Below, in pieces: positions 23,769 to 33,687 of a stretch of DNA of 64,000 nucleotides. Source of the DNA: Streptomyces nigra (GTDB taxonomy: Bacteria; Actinomycetota; Actinomycetes; Streptomycetales; Streptomycetaceae); NCBI RefSeq assembly GCF_003074055.1, contig NZ_CP029043.1, positions 2,720,501 through 2,784,500 on the forward strand, given 5' to 3'. Both the position numbers and the translations under genes were made by a program. Within the stretch, counting starts at the first letter, position 1. Each line of letters opens with the position of its first letter. The notes under the pieces were generated by a model. That model was not told where the DNA came from and did no database searches. It saw only the letters and a program-made list of their open reading frames with translations.

Positions 23769-26700
23769 GTGTCGTCGTCATCCTCAGAGGTAGTCCGTAC
23801 CGTTCTCGAACAATCCTCCCGCGTCCTGCAGACGTATGCCGTCGACGCCGGCCTCGTGGCCGAACACGCGAACGGGGAGCGCCGTATCACTCAGGGCGGA
23901 TACGGCGACCGCCAACTCTTCGAACTTGTCCAGAACGCTGCCGACGAGATCGCCGCCGAGCCGGGCGGACGCATTCAAGTCGTCCTCACCGAAAATCATC
24001 TGTACTGCGCCAATGAGGGCGATCCGATGACCCCTGAAGGCGCGGAGACAATTCTCCGGATGAGTATGTCGCGCAAGCGGGGTGGCCAGATCGGGCGTTT
24101 CGGAGTGGGCGTGAAATCGGTGCTCGTGGTGACGGACACCCCGCAATTCTTCAGTCGCACCGGGAGCTTCGGGTTCGACCGCTCATGGTCGTACGAGCAG
24201 ATCAAGGCCGTCCCCGGAGTGACCCAGCGCTACGGCGATGAGTTCGCCGCCCCCGTCCTGCGCATGGCCCGCCCGCTCGACGACTCGGCCGAGCGGGCCG
24301 CCGACCCCGTCCTCGACGAACTGCTGACCTGGGCCACCACCGTCGTGCGACTCCCCCTTCTCCGCAAGGCCGACGACCGGCTGGGCAAGGACATGCACGG
24401 CGGTCGCGGCAAGGATCACGGCGAGCCGCGCCAGGAGTTCCCGGTCGGTTTCCAACTCTTCTCCCCGCACGTCGCGAAGGTCGTGCTCGAGGACCGCAGG
24501 CCGCGCCCCGTCGTGCGACGCACCCTCACCACGCACCAGGAGGGCGACCTGCACACCGTGGTGGAGGAGCGGACCGGCAAGGTCACGGCCACGGACAGGT
24601 GGCGGGTGTTCACCACCACCCATCGACCCGGCGTCGAGGCCGGTGCGGACGCGGGTGAGCTGCACGACCGGCTCGCCCTCGACCTCGCGTGGGGAGTCCC
24701 CGCCCTGCGGAAGGACCCGGAGAGCGGTCTGTACGTCAACGCCCGGACGCGGGGCCGCGGCACGTTCTGGTCCTTCTTCCCGACGAAGTACGAGATGTCG
24801 TTGAGCGGCATCCTCAACGGGGCGTGGAAGACGAACGAGGACCGGCAGAACCTCCTCGACTCCTCCCCCTTCAACCAGGAGATGCTCCGCGTATCGGCGA
24901 AGCTCGTCGTCGACTCGCTCCCCGCGTTGGCGCCGGCCGAGGACCCCGCCGCCTATCTCCCCCTGCTGCCGGGCCGTGTCAAGGAGGCGATCAGTTGGGC
25001 CGACGAGTTCCTGACGCGTGCCATCTGGGCCCTGACCGCCAAGTCCCCGTCGCTGCCCGACCAGGACGGCGTCCTGCGCGCCCCGACTCAGCTGCGGATC
25101 CATCCCCGGCTGGACAAGGATCTGAAGCAGTTGTCGAAGTGGCTGCGGATGTGGCACGAGTGCCCCGGCCACCCCACCGACTGGCTGCACCCGAGCGTGG
25201 AGGCGAACGCGCTGCGCTCCGGCAAGGTCGAGCACATCCTCGAGGCGGCCGAGCACAAGAGGGCCGATGTCCAAGAGTGGTTGGAGGCCCTGGTCGCCGG
25301 CGGTACGGCACAGGCGTCGGCGGTGGCCGTCAGGATCCTCGCGGACATGGTCGAAAGCCGTTCGCCGTACGCCGAGGAGGCCCGTAAGGCGCGGATCGTG
25401 CTCACGGAGGAGCACGGCCTGGTCGCTCCGACGCACGGCAAGGTGTTCCGCCGGGCCGACCAGGGCGGGTTGCGGGAGTCCCTGGTGTATGTCGTCGACG
25501 AACTGTCCCAGGACCCGGCCCTGGCGCATGCCCTGAACGTCCTGGGCATCCGGGAGGCCGACGTCGAGGGCCGGTTCGTCAGCGTCCTCGACCAGGGATT
25601 CGACCACTACCGCCCGTCGGACTGGGAGCGCTTCTGGGAGCTCTTCCGTCAGGCCGGCGTCCGACGACTGGCGCACAGGGTCCTGGAGCGCGTGCCCACG
25701 CCCCGCAGGACCCTCTGCGTGCGGACCGCCGACGCGCGGTTCCGACCGATCGAGGACTGCATGCTGCCGGGCGACGTGGTCGACGCGCGGCGGGACCCCT
25801 CCGTCGCGGTCGACATGACCTTCCACTCCGACGACACGCCCTTCTTCTCCCAGGTCGGCCTGCGCGGGAGGCCGACCACCGGAGTGCAACCCGGTGAGGG
25901 CGAGGCCTGGTTCGAGGAGTACCGGCAGGCGATCCACGCCGCCCACCTGCGCAGCCTCGACAGCCGCGCGCCCCGTCCCACCCTGAACCGGATGAAGGTC
26001 GAGGGTGCCGCCATGGGCGGCCCGCTCCACCTCTTCCCCCGGCTGTCCCAGGAGTCCCGGGCCGCCTTCCTCGATGCGCTCCCGGACGACGCGGTGATCG
26101 ACCGGTGGACCCGCCAGTTCGGCGCCCAGACCGGCACCCGGCAGGCGATCCCCTCGCCGATCCGCTGGATGCTCCGCAAGTACGGCACGGTCGCCACCTC
26201 GCGGGGAATCATGCCCCTGAAGGACGCCGTGGGGCCTCAGCTCGCCGCCTATCGCGACGTGCTGCCGGTCGCCGACATCTCGCCGGAGAAGGCACGCAAG
26301 CTGGGTCTGCCGACCACCATCGACGACGTACCGTCCGACCGCTGGGAGGCGCTGCTGGACGCCGTGTCCCGCAGCGAGGACGACACCTTCGTCGGCGCCA
26401 CGTATGTGATGCTGACCCGCTTCGGCGCGGAGTTCCCCGAGAACTCGCTCACCCGGTGCCGGATCGGCGACCTGTGGGGCACCCGTCCCGACGGCGAGAT
26501 CACGGTGGCCGCCGACGACGCCCAGTACCGGGCGCTGCGCGCCGAACAGCTCCCCGCGCTGCTCGTGCCGACGGCCGAGGACGCCGAGCTGATGATCGAC
26601 AAGTGGGGCATGCTCCGTTACTCCGACGTGATCAGCCGGGAGACCCGCGAAGTGCCCGAAGGGGAGCCGGTGCCGCTCATCGAGCTGTACCCGGCCCTGC

Positions 26701-28532
26701 GCCAGCGCCTCAGCAGTGGGAACCGCAACACCCTGGTGCAACGCTGCGCGGAGCTGGAGGAGATCACCCGCACCCCGAACGGCACCCGCGCCGTCCCGCT
26801 CGAGGCGGTCGCCCAGCAGGGCCTCGTCAAGGTTCGCGTCCCGGTGGACGCCGAGCCGATGCTGGTCCTCATCGACCGCGAGATGGGACTCGGTCTCGGC
26901 CCTGCCGGCTGCCGGGCGGTACTGGAGCATCAGGAGCGCATGGCACGGGACAGCGCCATGCAGGCCGCGTTGAAGGCCGTACGGGATGCCGAGGACGTCG
27001 TCACCAAGATCGAGCTCCTGGTCGGGGCGGAGGCGTTGCGTGCCGGTCTTCCGGAGGGGCTGACGGAGGCCGAACTGCGGGCCACCGGCGGTGTGGAGCC
27101 GTCCGGACGTCGTATCGCGCAGATGGCGTTCAACGCGCACGGCGACGGTGTGCTCCAGCAGCACGCACGGGACGTCCAGGCCCGCTTCCCCAACGCGCCG
27201 GTCGGCTACACGGGTTCCTCCGCCGCCGTCGCCTTCGTCTCCGACCTGAGGCTGCCCATCGCGTTCGCCGGGTCGAGGACGCCGGCACCCCCGTCCTTCG
27301 AGACCGTCGACGGACCGCGCGACTTCCCGAGGCTCCACGCCTATCAGGAGGACCTGGTCCGGAGCATCTCGACCATGCTCGACCGGCTGGCTCCGCAGCG
27401 GGGCATGCTGTCGCTCCCCACCGGCGCCGGCAAGACGCGGGTCACCGCCGAGGCCGTGATCCGCTGGGTGAAGCGGGTGGGTGACCTGGAGGGTCCGCTG
27501 CTGTGGATCGCGCAGACCGAGGAGCTGTGCGAGCAGGCCGTCCAGAGCTGGAAGTTCGTCTGGAGCAAGGTGGGTGCCGAGCGCCCGCTGACCATAAGTC
27601 GGCTGTGGAGCGGCAACGAGGTCGGGAACGTCGTCGACCACCCGCACCTGGTGGTGGCCACGGACGCCAAGCTGGAGCGGTGCCTGGGCACCGACCAGTA
27701 CTCCTGGCTCCGGGACTCCGCCCTGGTGATCGTGGACGAGGCGCACACCGCCATCTCCAAGCGCTACACCGAGATCCTGAGCCGTCTGGGGCTCACCCAG
27801 TACGAGACCTCCCGGCATCTGCTGGGGCTGACGGCGACCCCCTTCCGCAACAAGAACGAGGAGGAGACCCGCCGTCTGGTCAACCGCTTCGGCAACCGCC
27901 GCCTCGACGAGGGCGTCTTCCCGTCCGGCGATCCGTACCGGGACCTGCAGGAGTGGGGGATGCTCGCCCAGGTCGAGCATCGGACACTCCGCGGCGGTGA
28001 GATCGCCCTGACCCGGGACGAGCGCACCCACGCCGACCGCATGGCGATGCTGTCCCGCTCCGCGGAGCAGCGCCTCGCGGACGACCACGAGCGCAGCCTG
28101 CGCATCGTCGACGAGGTGGCGGATCTGCCGGAGGACTGGCCGACGCTGCTCTTCGCCACCTCCGTGGACCACGCCAAGTACCTCGCGGCCATGTTGAACG
28201 ACCGCGGTGTGCGGTCCGCCGCCGTCGACTCGACCACCAGCGCCCAGGACCGTCGCACCCGTATCGAGAATTTCCGGAACGGTCGCATTCGCGTGCTCAC
28301 CAACTACGGTGTTCTCACCCAGGGATTCGACGCCCCGGCCACCCGCGCCGTGGTCGTGGCCAGGCCGGTCTTCAGCGCGAACGTGTACCAGCAGATGATC
28401 GGTCGCGGTCTGCGCGGACCCCGGAACGGCGGCAAGGACAGCTGCCTGATTTTGAACGTCAGCGACAACATCGAGAACTTCGACACCCAGCTCGCCTTCA
28501 CCGAGTTCGAGCATCTCTGGAGCCGTCCGTGA
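23769..28532 (+). CDS. GHKL (sacsin-like) ATPase fused to SF2 DEAH-type helicase
   Basis: A protein of 1587 residues. The GTG at 23769 is chosen because AGGAG lies 9 nt upstream; the open frame 40 codons earlier has no conserved sequence. Residues ~40-200 are a GHKL domain of the sacsin/HSP90-like type (LFELVQNAADE at 50-60, ANEGDPM at 81-87, GQIGRFGVGVKS at 106-117). A ~1000-residue middle region is not recognised. The C-terminal ~400 residues are an SF2 helicase: MLSLPTGAGKT (Walker A ~1220), VIVDEAHTA (~1323), LGLTATPF, LTNYGVLTQGFDAP, and YQQMIGRGLRG (~1540). It probably couples an ATP-switched sensor to DNA or RNA translocation. Its stop overlaps the next start (GTGA). Confidence 0.9.
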   Translation: MSSSSSEVVRTVLEQSSRVLQTYAVDAGLVAEHANGERRITQGGYGDRQLFELVQNAADEIAAEPGGRIQVVLTENHLYCANEGDPMTPEGAETILRMSMSRKRGGQIGRFGVGVKSVLVVTDTPQFFSRTGSFGFDRSWSYEQIKAVPGVTQRYGDEFAAPVLRMARPLDDSAERAADPVLDELLTWATTVVRLPLLRKADDRLGKDMHGGRGKDHGEPRQEFPVGFQLFSPHVAKVVLEDRRPRPVVRRTLTTHQEGDLHTVVEERTGKVTATDRWRVFTTTHRPGVEAGADAGELHDRLALDLAWGVPALRKDPESGLYVNARTRGRGTFWSFFPTKYEMSLSGILNGAWKTNEDRQNLLDSSPFNQEMLRVSAKLVVDSLPALAPAEDPAAYLPLLPGRVKEAISWADEFLTRAIWALTAKSPSLPDQDGVLRAPTQLRIHPRLDKDLKQLSKWLRMWHECPGHPTDWLHPSVEANALRSGKVEHILEAAEHKRADVQEWLEALVAGGTAQASAVAVRILADMVESRSPYAEEARKARIVLTEEHGLVAPTHGKVFRRADQGGLRESLVYVVDELSQDPALAHALNVLGIREADVEGRFVSVLDQGFDHYRPSDWERFWELFRQAGVRRLAHRVLERVPTPRRTLCVRTADARFRPIEDCMLPGDVVDARRDPSVAVDMTFHSDDTPFFSQVGLRGRPTTGVQPGEGEAWFEEYRQAIHAAHLRSLDSRAPRPTLNRMKVEGAAMGGPLHLFPRLSQESRAAFLDALPDDAVIDRWTRQFGAQTGTRQAIPSPIRWMLRKYGTVATSRGIMPLKDAVGPQLAAYRDVLPVADISPEKARKLGLPTTIDDVPSDRWEALLDAVSRSEDDTFVGATYVMLTRFGAEFPENSLTRCRIGDLWGTRPDGEITVAADDAQYRALRAEQLPALLVPTAEDAELMIDKWGMLRYSDVISRETREVPEGEPVPLIELYPALRQRLSSGNRNTLVQRCAELEEITRTPNGTRAVPLEAVAQQGLVKVRVPVDAEPMLVLIDREMGLGLGPAGCRAVLEHQERMARDSAMQAALKAVRDAEDVVTKIELLVGAEALRAGLPEGLTEAELRATGGVEPSGRRIAQMAFNAHGDGVLQQHARDVQARFPNAPVGYTGSSAAVAFVSDLRLPIAFAGSRTPAPPSFETVDGPRDFPRLHAYQEDLVRSISTMLDRLAPQRGMLSLPTGAGKTRVTAEAVIRWVKRVGDLEGPLLWIAQTEELCEQAVQSWKFVWSKVGAERPLTISRLWSGNEVGNVVDHPHLVVATDAKLERCLGTDQYSWLRDSALVIVDEAHTAISKRYTEILSRLGLTQYETSRHLLGLTATPFRNKNEEETRRLVNRFGNRRLDEGVFPSGDPYRDLQEWGMLAQVEHRTLRGGEIALTRDERTHADRMAMLSRSAEQRLADDHERSLRIVDEVADLPEDWPTLLFATSVDHAKYLAAMLNDRGVRSAAVDSTTSAQDRRTRIENFRNGRIRVLTNYGVLTQGFDAPATRAVVVARPVFSANVYQQMIGRGLRGPRNGGKDSCLILNVSDNIENFDTQLAFTEFEHLWSRP

Positions 28533-30433
28533 CCGACGCCTATCTCGACAGCCCGCCGCTCACCGAGGAACAGCGGGCCGTGGTCGAGCAACCCTGGGAC
28601 GCACGGGTCCTGGTGACCGCGGGAGCCGGGGCGGGCAAGACCCACACGCTGGTGCGCCGGCTCGAGGCGCTGTGCGGCGGTGAGGACCTCGAGGAGACGC
28701 TCGAGGCCACCGAGATCCTCGTGCTCACCTTCTCCCGGGCCGCCGCCCGGGAGCTGCGGGAACGGATCGCACGCCACGGCGAACGGGCCCGGCGGGTGCG
28801 GGCGCAGACCTTCGACGCCTGGGCGTACGGGGTGCTGCGTCAGGCGTACCCGGACAAGGAGTGGGCCGCGACGTCCTTCCTGGAGCGGCTCGAGGCGGCG
28901 GCGCGTGCCGTCGAGCACGGGGCGCTGGAGGCCGGCGACGCCGTGCCTCCGGCGCATGTAGTCATCGACGAGGTGCAGGATCTGCTGGGCGACCGCAGGG
29001 ATCTCGTGGAGACGCTGCTCGATCGCTACCAGGACAGCTGCGGCTTCACGGTGGTCGGCGACGCCGCCCAGTCGATCTACGGCTTCCAGATCTCCGACCT
29101 CGGTGAGCGGGCGGACGAGACCGGTCGGTTCTTCGACTGGTTGCGTGCCTCCTACCCGGACGACCTGGTCGAGCTGCGGCTGACGCGCAACTTCCGGGCG
29201 GTCACCCCCGAGGCTTGCCTCGCGCTGGCCCACGGGGCGCGTCTCCAGCACGTCACCGACGCCGACGAGGCCGCGACGCTCTACGAGGAGATGCGCGAAC
29301 TGCTCGTCGACCCGGCGAACGGCATGAAGCCTCTGACCGACCCGCTCACGCTCGGAGGATTGCGCGACTTCCCCGACACGTGCGCACTGCTGGCCCGCGA
29401 CAACCGGCAGGCCCTCGTCGTGTCGGACCTCCTGCACCGACACGATGTGCCGCACCGCCTGCGGCGCCCGCTGGAGGACCGCCCCGTCCCGTACTGGGCG
29501 GCCGAACTCCTGCGCCGTACGGAGTCCTCGACGCTCTCCGAGGACCGGTTCCGTGGGCTGCTCGCGGAGATACCCCTGCCGTACGAGCCGAACACGGACG
29601 CGGTGTGGGCCGTGCTGCGCCGGGTGGCTCGGGGACCCGGTCGAGGCATCCTCGACCTCGAGCGGCTGCGGCGTCTGGTCGCCGACGGTCGTTTCCCGGA
29701 CGAGCTGGCGGACCCCGAGACGGAGCGCGTCGTGGTGTCCACCGTGCACCGGGCCAAGGGCCTCGAGTTCGATCGTGTGATCGTGCTCGCCCCGCCGAGC
29801 GTCTCCGAGCTGCGCCGGCAGTTCAAGGAGAATCTCGACCTGCCGGGCGAGGCCCGCGCCCTGTACGTGGCGCTGACGCGCGCCCGCCAGGACCTGTACC
29901 ACGTGGAGCCGCCCACACTGCCGGTGTTCCGACGGGTCGGCGGCCGGGAGACCGGTCGCCGGTTCGTGGGCGGATGGCGCTCCCACCTGCGGTACGGGAT
30001 CGTCGGCGCGGGCGGGGACGTCTGCGCGGAGCAGCCTCCCGGCCATGACGGCGACGCCGTCGCCACCCAGGCCTACCTCCTGCGGGAGGTGCGGCCCGGC
30101 CACGACGTGGTGCTGCGGCGGAGCCACGACCTGCCGCTCGGTGAGTCGCAGAGCCCGCCGTACGTGCTGCTGCACCGGGGACGGGAGATCGGCGAGGCCT
30201 CGGAGAGGTTCCGCAAGGAGCTGTTCCAGGTGCAGAAGGTCAGCCGGACGTGGGAGCCCTGGTGGCCCGACGAGATCCACGGCCTGCGGGTGGACGCCCT
30301 GGAGTCCGTCGCGGGCAGCATCGCCGCCGGCGCGAACGCCGGCCTCGGTGACCGCGGGGTGTGGATCGCGCCGCGGATCAGCGGAATCGGAAGATACAGA
30401 CGTGCGGACGGCCTCGAGGAGCAGCGCGCATGA
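28529..30433 (+). CDS. UvrD/Rep-like SF1 helicase
   Basis: A protein of 634 residues, GTG start overlapping the previous stop by 4 bp. SF1A motifs are in order: I VTAGAGAGKTHT (29-40), II VVIDEVQDL (~144), III VVGDAAQSIYGFQ, IV LRLTRNFR, V STVHRAKGLEFDRVIV, and VI ALYVALTRARQDLY (~445). The protein is shorter than UvrD. The C-terminal ~150 residues form a distinct domain (LLHRGREIGEASERF, WIAPRISGIGRYR) with no nuclease motif. It should translocate 3'-5' on single-stranded DNA. It belongs to a four-gene overlapping operon with two SF2 enzymes, so it probably unwinds or processes DNA for the same defence complex. Confidence 0.9.
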   Translation: MTDAYLDSPPLTEEQRAVVEQPWDARVLVTAGAGAGKTHTLVRRLEALCGGEDLEETLEATEILVLTFSRAAARELRERIARHGERARRVRAQTFDAWAYGVLRQAYPDKEWAATSFLERLEAAARAVEHGALEAGDAVPPAHVVIDEVQDLLGDRRDLVETLLDRYQDSCGFTVVGDAAQSIYGFQISDLGERADETGRFFDWLRASYPDDLVELRLTRNFRAVTPEACLALAHGARLQHVTDADEAATLYEEMRELLVDPANGMKPLTDPLTLGGLRDFPDTCALLARDNRQALVVSDLLHRHDVPHRLRRPLEDRPVPYWAAELLRRTESSTLSEDRFRGLLAEIPLPYEPNTDAVWAVLRRVARGPGRGILDLERLRRLVADGRFPDELADPETERVVVSTVHRAKGLEFDRVIVLAPPSVSELRRQFKENLDLPGEARALYVALTRARQDLYHVEPPTLPVFRRVGGRETGRRFVGGWRSHLRYGIVGAGGDVCAEQPPGHDGDAVATQAYLLREVRPGHDVVLRRSHDLPLGESQSPPYVLLHRGREIGEASERFRKELFQVQKVSRTWEPWWPDEIHGLRVDALESVAGSIAAGANAGLGDRGVWIAPRISGIGRYRRADGLEEQRA

Positions 30434-33400
30434 GCCATTCGAAGACCCGGCATGCCGAGCACTATCGGGTGCGGGACGAGGAACTGTTGGCGGGTCTCCG
30501 CAGGGAACTGCTCGGCCCCGCGCCGGACGCGCCGCCGGAGGAGCGCGAGGAGGTACTGGCTCAGGACGCCCCGATCGACCGCTATCTCGCCGGTGTCCTC
30601 TACCCCCGGCCCGCGGACGCCGACGCCGAGCAGCGCCTGCGTGAGGACGAGGCGGAGCACGACGGGTTGGACGCCGCCCCGATGCGGACCCGCGAGGACG
30701 TCGAGGAGTCCGGGACCGCGCAGGAGGTCGGGGCCGCCGGGTCGCGTCGCCCCTCGTCCATGGGGCTGACCTTTGCCGTCCGACCCGCCATAAGCCGGCA
30801 CGTCGTGATCAGTGCCCGGGCGGCCGTCTACCGTCCCACGGACGCGGACGGCAAGCCGGTCCCGGCCCGCCGCGCCGAGGCCCGTACGGTCTCCGATCAG
30901 CAGGAGCACTGGCGTCGCCAGGAACTCGCGCTGCCCGACTCCACGGTCGACGTGACCACGCCCGACCCCGACCTGCGCTTCGACCTGGCGGAGGGGGTCC
31001 TTCTGCGGGTGAACGTCCGACGGCCCGACGCGACGGAGGGCACGGTGACCGTCACGGTGACCCTCGTCAACACCCACAAGGTCGGGGAACGGGAGCTCCA
31101 GGACGCCTTCTCCCTGTTCCAGTGCGGGCTCGTGGTGCGCGCCGCCGACAGGGCCAGCGCCTTCGTCGAACGCCCCGCGCCCGATCTCGCGCACGACCCT
31201 GAGGTCGCCACCAGTCGCCTGCTGCACCGGCACGCGCCGACCTTCGCCGTCGGGCACGGCTGCGCGGCCGAGTGGGACTGGACGCCCTCGCCGGTCGGTG
31301 TGACGGACTCCCAGGACGCCGGTGTGTCCGAGGTCCGGAGCGAGTTCGTGCCGAGCGTGGAAGTGCTGCTCACCGATTCCAACCCCGAGATCGACAGCTC
31401 CGCCCTGTCCATGCTCGGTCTGGCCGAGCGTCCCGACGCGGAGGTCGTCGCCGCGCTGGAGGCGTTGGCCACCGGATACGAGCACTGGATCGTCCGCAAG
31501 GAGGCCGAGGCCGCCGACCTGATCGGAGGCCTCCACGAGGAAGCGGCCTCCCAGCAGGTCGCCGCCTGCCGGGAGGCACTGGACCGGATCCGTGCGGGCA
31601 TCGGCCTCCTCCGCGACAAGCCCGACCTGATGCGGGCGTTCCGACTGGCGAACCGGGCCATGGCCGAACAGCGGGCTCGCAGCGCGTGGGTGAAGAGCGG
31701 CCGCGTCGGCTCCCCCGAGCCGTCCGAGGGCCGCTGGCGCCCGTTCCAGATCGCGTTCGTCCTGCTCTGCCTGGCCGGTGTCGACGACCCCGAGCATCCC
31801 GATCGGGAGATCTCCGATCTCCTGTGGTTCCCCACCGGTGGCGGCAAGACCGAGGCGTACCTCGGTCTGATCGCGCTGACGTCCTTCCTGCGCAGGATCC
31901 GACTCGGCGAGAACGGTGGCGGCGTCACCGTGCTCATGCGGTACACGCTGCGCCTGTTGACCCTCCAGCAGTTCGAACGAGCGACGATCCTCCTCTGCGC
32001 CATGGAACTGTTGCGCAAGGACCACCTCACGGAACTGGGGTCCGAGCCGTTCTCGCTCGGCATGTGGGTCGGTGAGTCGGCCACTCCGAACAAGCTGAAG
32101 GACGCGGCGGCCCAACTGGCGGAACTGCGCAGGGATCTCGACCGCCGGCTGGCGACGAAGAACCCCGTCCAGTTGCACGCGTGCCCGTGGTGCGGCACCC
32201 GTCTGGACGCCCGAGCCTACGAGGTCGACGAGGACGCGAGCCGGATGCATGTCCGCTGCCCCGGACCGGACTGCGACTTCACGGACGGCCTGCCCGTCCA
32301 TCTGATCGACGAGGCGGTGTACGCCGCACGGCCGACGCTGGTCATCGCCACCGTCGACAAGTTCGCCTCCATGCCCTGGCGTCCGGACACCGCGGCCCTG
32401 TTCAACCGGGACGACCCGAACGACCCCACGCCGCCGCCCGCGCTGATCGTGCAGGACGAGCTGCATCTCATCTCCGGGCCCCTCGGGACCCTGACCGGGC
32501 TCTACGAGACCGCCGTCGACGAGCTCGCCGGTCGTCCCAAGGTGATCGCCTCGACGGCCACCATCCGGCGCGCCGGCGCCCAGGGCCGCAATCTCTTCGA
32601 CCGCGAGGTACGCCAGTTCCCGCCGGCCGGACTGGACGCCCGGGACTCCTGGTTCGCCGTGGAGACCCCGCGCGAGGACAAGGCCAGCCGCCGCTACGTC
32701 GGCCTCCTCGCGCCCGGCACCAGTCAGTCGACCCTGCTCATCCGCACCTACGCGACCCTGTTGCACCGGGCGAAGCAGGCGACCACCTCGGACGAGGTCC
32801 GCGACGCCTACTGGAGTCTGATCGGCTATTTCAACAGCCTGCGTCTGCTGTCCGCCGCCGAACTGCAGGTCCACGACGACGTGGTGGCCTACCTGGAGCT
32901 GCTGGCCGCCCGCGAGGCCACGACCGTGCGTACCGTCGCCAACTACTCGGAGCTGACGAGTCGGATCGACGCCAGCGAGATCCCCGCCCGGCTGAAGGCC
33001 ATCGAGCGAAGGTTCCCCGATCCGGACGTGGTGGACGTCCTGTTGGCCACCAACATGATCGCGGTGGGTGTCGACGTGGACCGGCTCGGGCTGATGGCCG
33101 TGATGGGCCAGCCGCAGACGACCGCCGAGTACATCCAGGCCACCAGCCGCGTGGGCCGCGCCCACCCCGGTCTGGTCGCCGTGATGCTCAACGCGACCCG
33201 CTCACGCGACCGCTCCCACTACGAGAACTTCCTGCACTTCCACTCCGCGCTGTACCGCGAGGTCGAATCGACCTCCGTCACCCCGTTCTCCGCCCGGGCA
33301 CGCGAACGCGGGCTGCACGCGGTGATCGTCGCCCTGACGAGGATCATGCTCCCGGAGGCACGTCCCAACGAGGCTGCCGGCGACGTGGAGGCGTACGAGC

Positions 33401-33687
33401 ACCGGATCCGCGACGAGATCAAGCCGGTGCTGCTCCGACGTGTCGCAGCCGTCACGCCCGAGGAAGCCGATCAGGTCTCCCGGGAGTTCGACGGGTTCGT
33501 CGACTGGTGGTGCGCGGAGGCCGACGTGCACAACGGCCTGCTCTTCGAACCGAGGAGGGGCAGCCGCGTCCCCTCACTCCTGCAGCCGTACGACGACGAG
33601 GCCGAGGACGCGGAGGCCTGGCCCACGCTGTGGAGCCTGCGTGACGTCGACGCCGAGTCCGCCCTGTTCTTGGAGGCCAGCCGATGA
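30430..33687 (+). CDS. drmA: DrmA-like SF2 helicase (DISARM-related)
   Basis: A protein of 1085 residues, ATG start overlapping the previous stop (ATGA). The helicase core has Walker A LLWFPTGGGKTEAYLGL (~463-479), a zinc ribbon CPWCGTRL...CPGPDC (~584-612), a DExH box IVQDELHLISG (~673), motif III IASTATIRRAG, V LATNMIAVGVDVDRLGL and VI ATSRVGRAHPG (~907). The long N-terminal ~450 residues and the zinc ribbon inside the core fit DrmA of DISARM, which acts with DrmB on incoming DNA. The next gene is a DrmB-like DUF1998 protein, as in DISARM, but no DrmC phospholipase-D-type gene is present. The symbol is used by similarity; the system differs from canonical DISARM. Confidence 0.82.
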   Translation: MSHSKTRHAEHYRVRDEELLAGLRRELLGPAPDAPPEEREEVLAQDAPIDRYLAGVLYPRPADADAEQRLREDEAEHDGLDAAPMRTREDVEESGTAQEVGAAGSRRPSSMGLTFAVRPAISRHVVISARAAVYRPTDADGKPVPARRAEARTVSDQQEHWRRQELALPDSTVDVTTPDPDLRFDLAEGVLLRVNVRRPDATEGTVTVTVTLVNTHKVGERELQDAFSLFQCGLVVRAADRASAFVERPAPDLAHDPEVATSRLLHRHAPTFAVGHGCAAEWDWTPSPVGVTDSQDAGVSEVRSEFVPSVEVLLTDSNPEIDSSALSMLGLAERPDAEVVAALEALATGYEHWIVRKEAEAADLIGGLHEEAASQQVAACREALDRIRAGIGLLRDKPDLMRAFRLANRAMAEQRARSAWVKSGRVGSPEPSEGRWRPFQIAFVLLCLAGVDDPEHPDREISDLLWFPTGGGKTEAYLGLIALTSFLRRIRLGENGGGVTVLMRYTLRLLTLQQFERATILLCAMELLRKDHLTELGSEPFSLGMWVGESATPNKLKDAAAQLAELRRDLDRRLATKNPVQLHACPWCGTRLDARAYEVDEDASRMHVRCPGPDCDFTDGLPVHLIDEAVYAARPTLVIATVDKFASMPWRPDTAALFNRDDPNDPTPPPALIVQDELHLISGPLGTLTGLYETAVDELAGRPKVIASTATIRRAGAQGRNLFDREVRQFPPAGLDARDSWFAVETPREDKASRRYVGLLAPGTSQSTLLIRTYATLLHRAKQATTSDEVRDAYWSLIGYFNSLRLLSAAELQVHDDVVAYLELLAAREATTVRTVANYSELTSRIDASEIPARLKAIERRFPDPDVVDVLLATNMIAVGVDVDRLGLMAVMGQPQTTAEYIQATSRVGRAHPGLVAVMLNATRSRDRSHYENFLHFHSALYREVESTSVTPFSARARERGLHAVIVALTRIMLPEARPNEAAGDVEAYEHRIRDEIKPVLLRRVAAVTPEEADQVSREFDGFVDWWCAEADVHNGLLFEPRRGSRVPSLLQPYDDEAEDAEAWPTLWSLRDVDAESALFLEASR

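Noticed and set aside
24183..28514. 1443-codon minus-strand frame opposite the GHKL-helicase gene
   Set aside because: It mirrors codon positions of the real gene, has Val/Gly/Ala/Leu-heavy shadow composition and no motif.
30073..33165. 1030-codon minus-strand frame opposite the UvrD-like and DrmA-like genes
   Set aside because: Shadow of well-supported helicase genes; no RBS and no domain.
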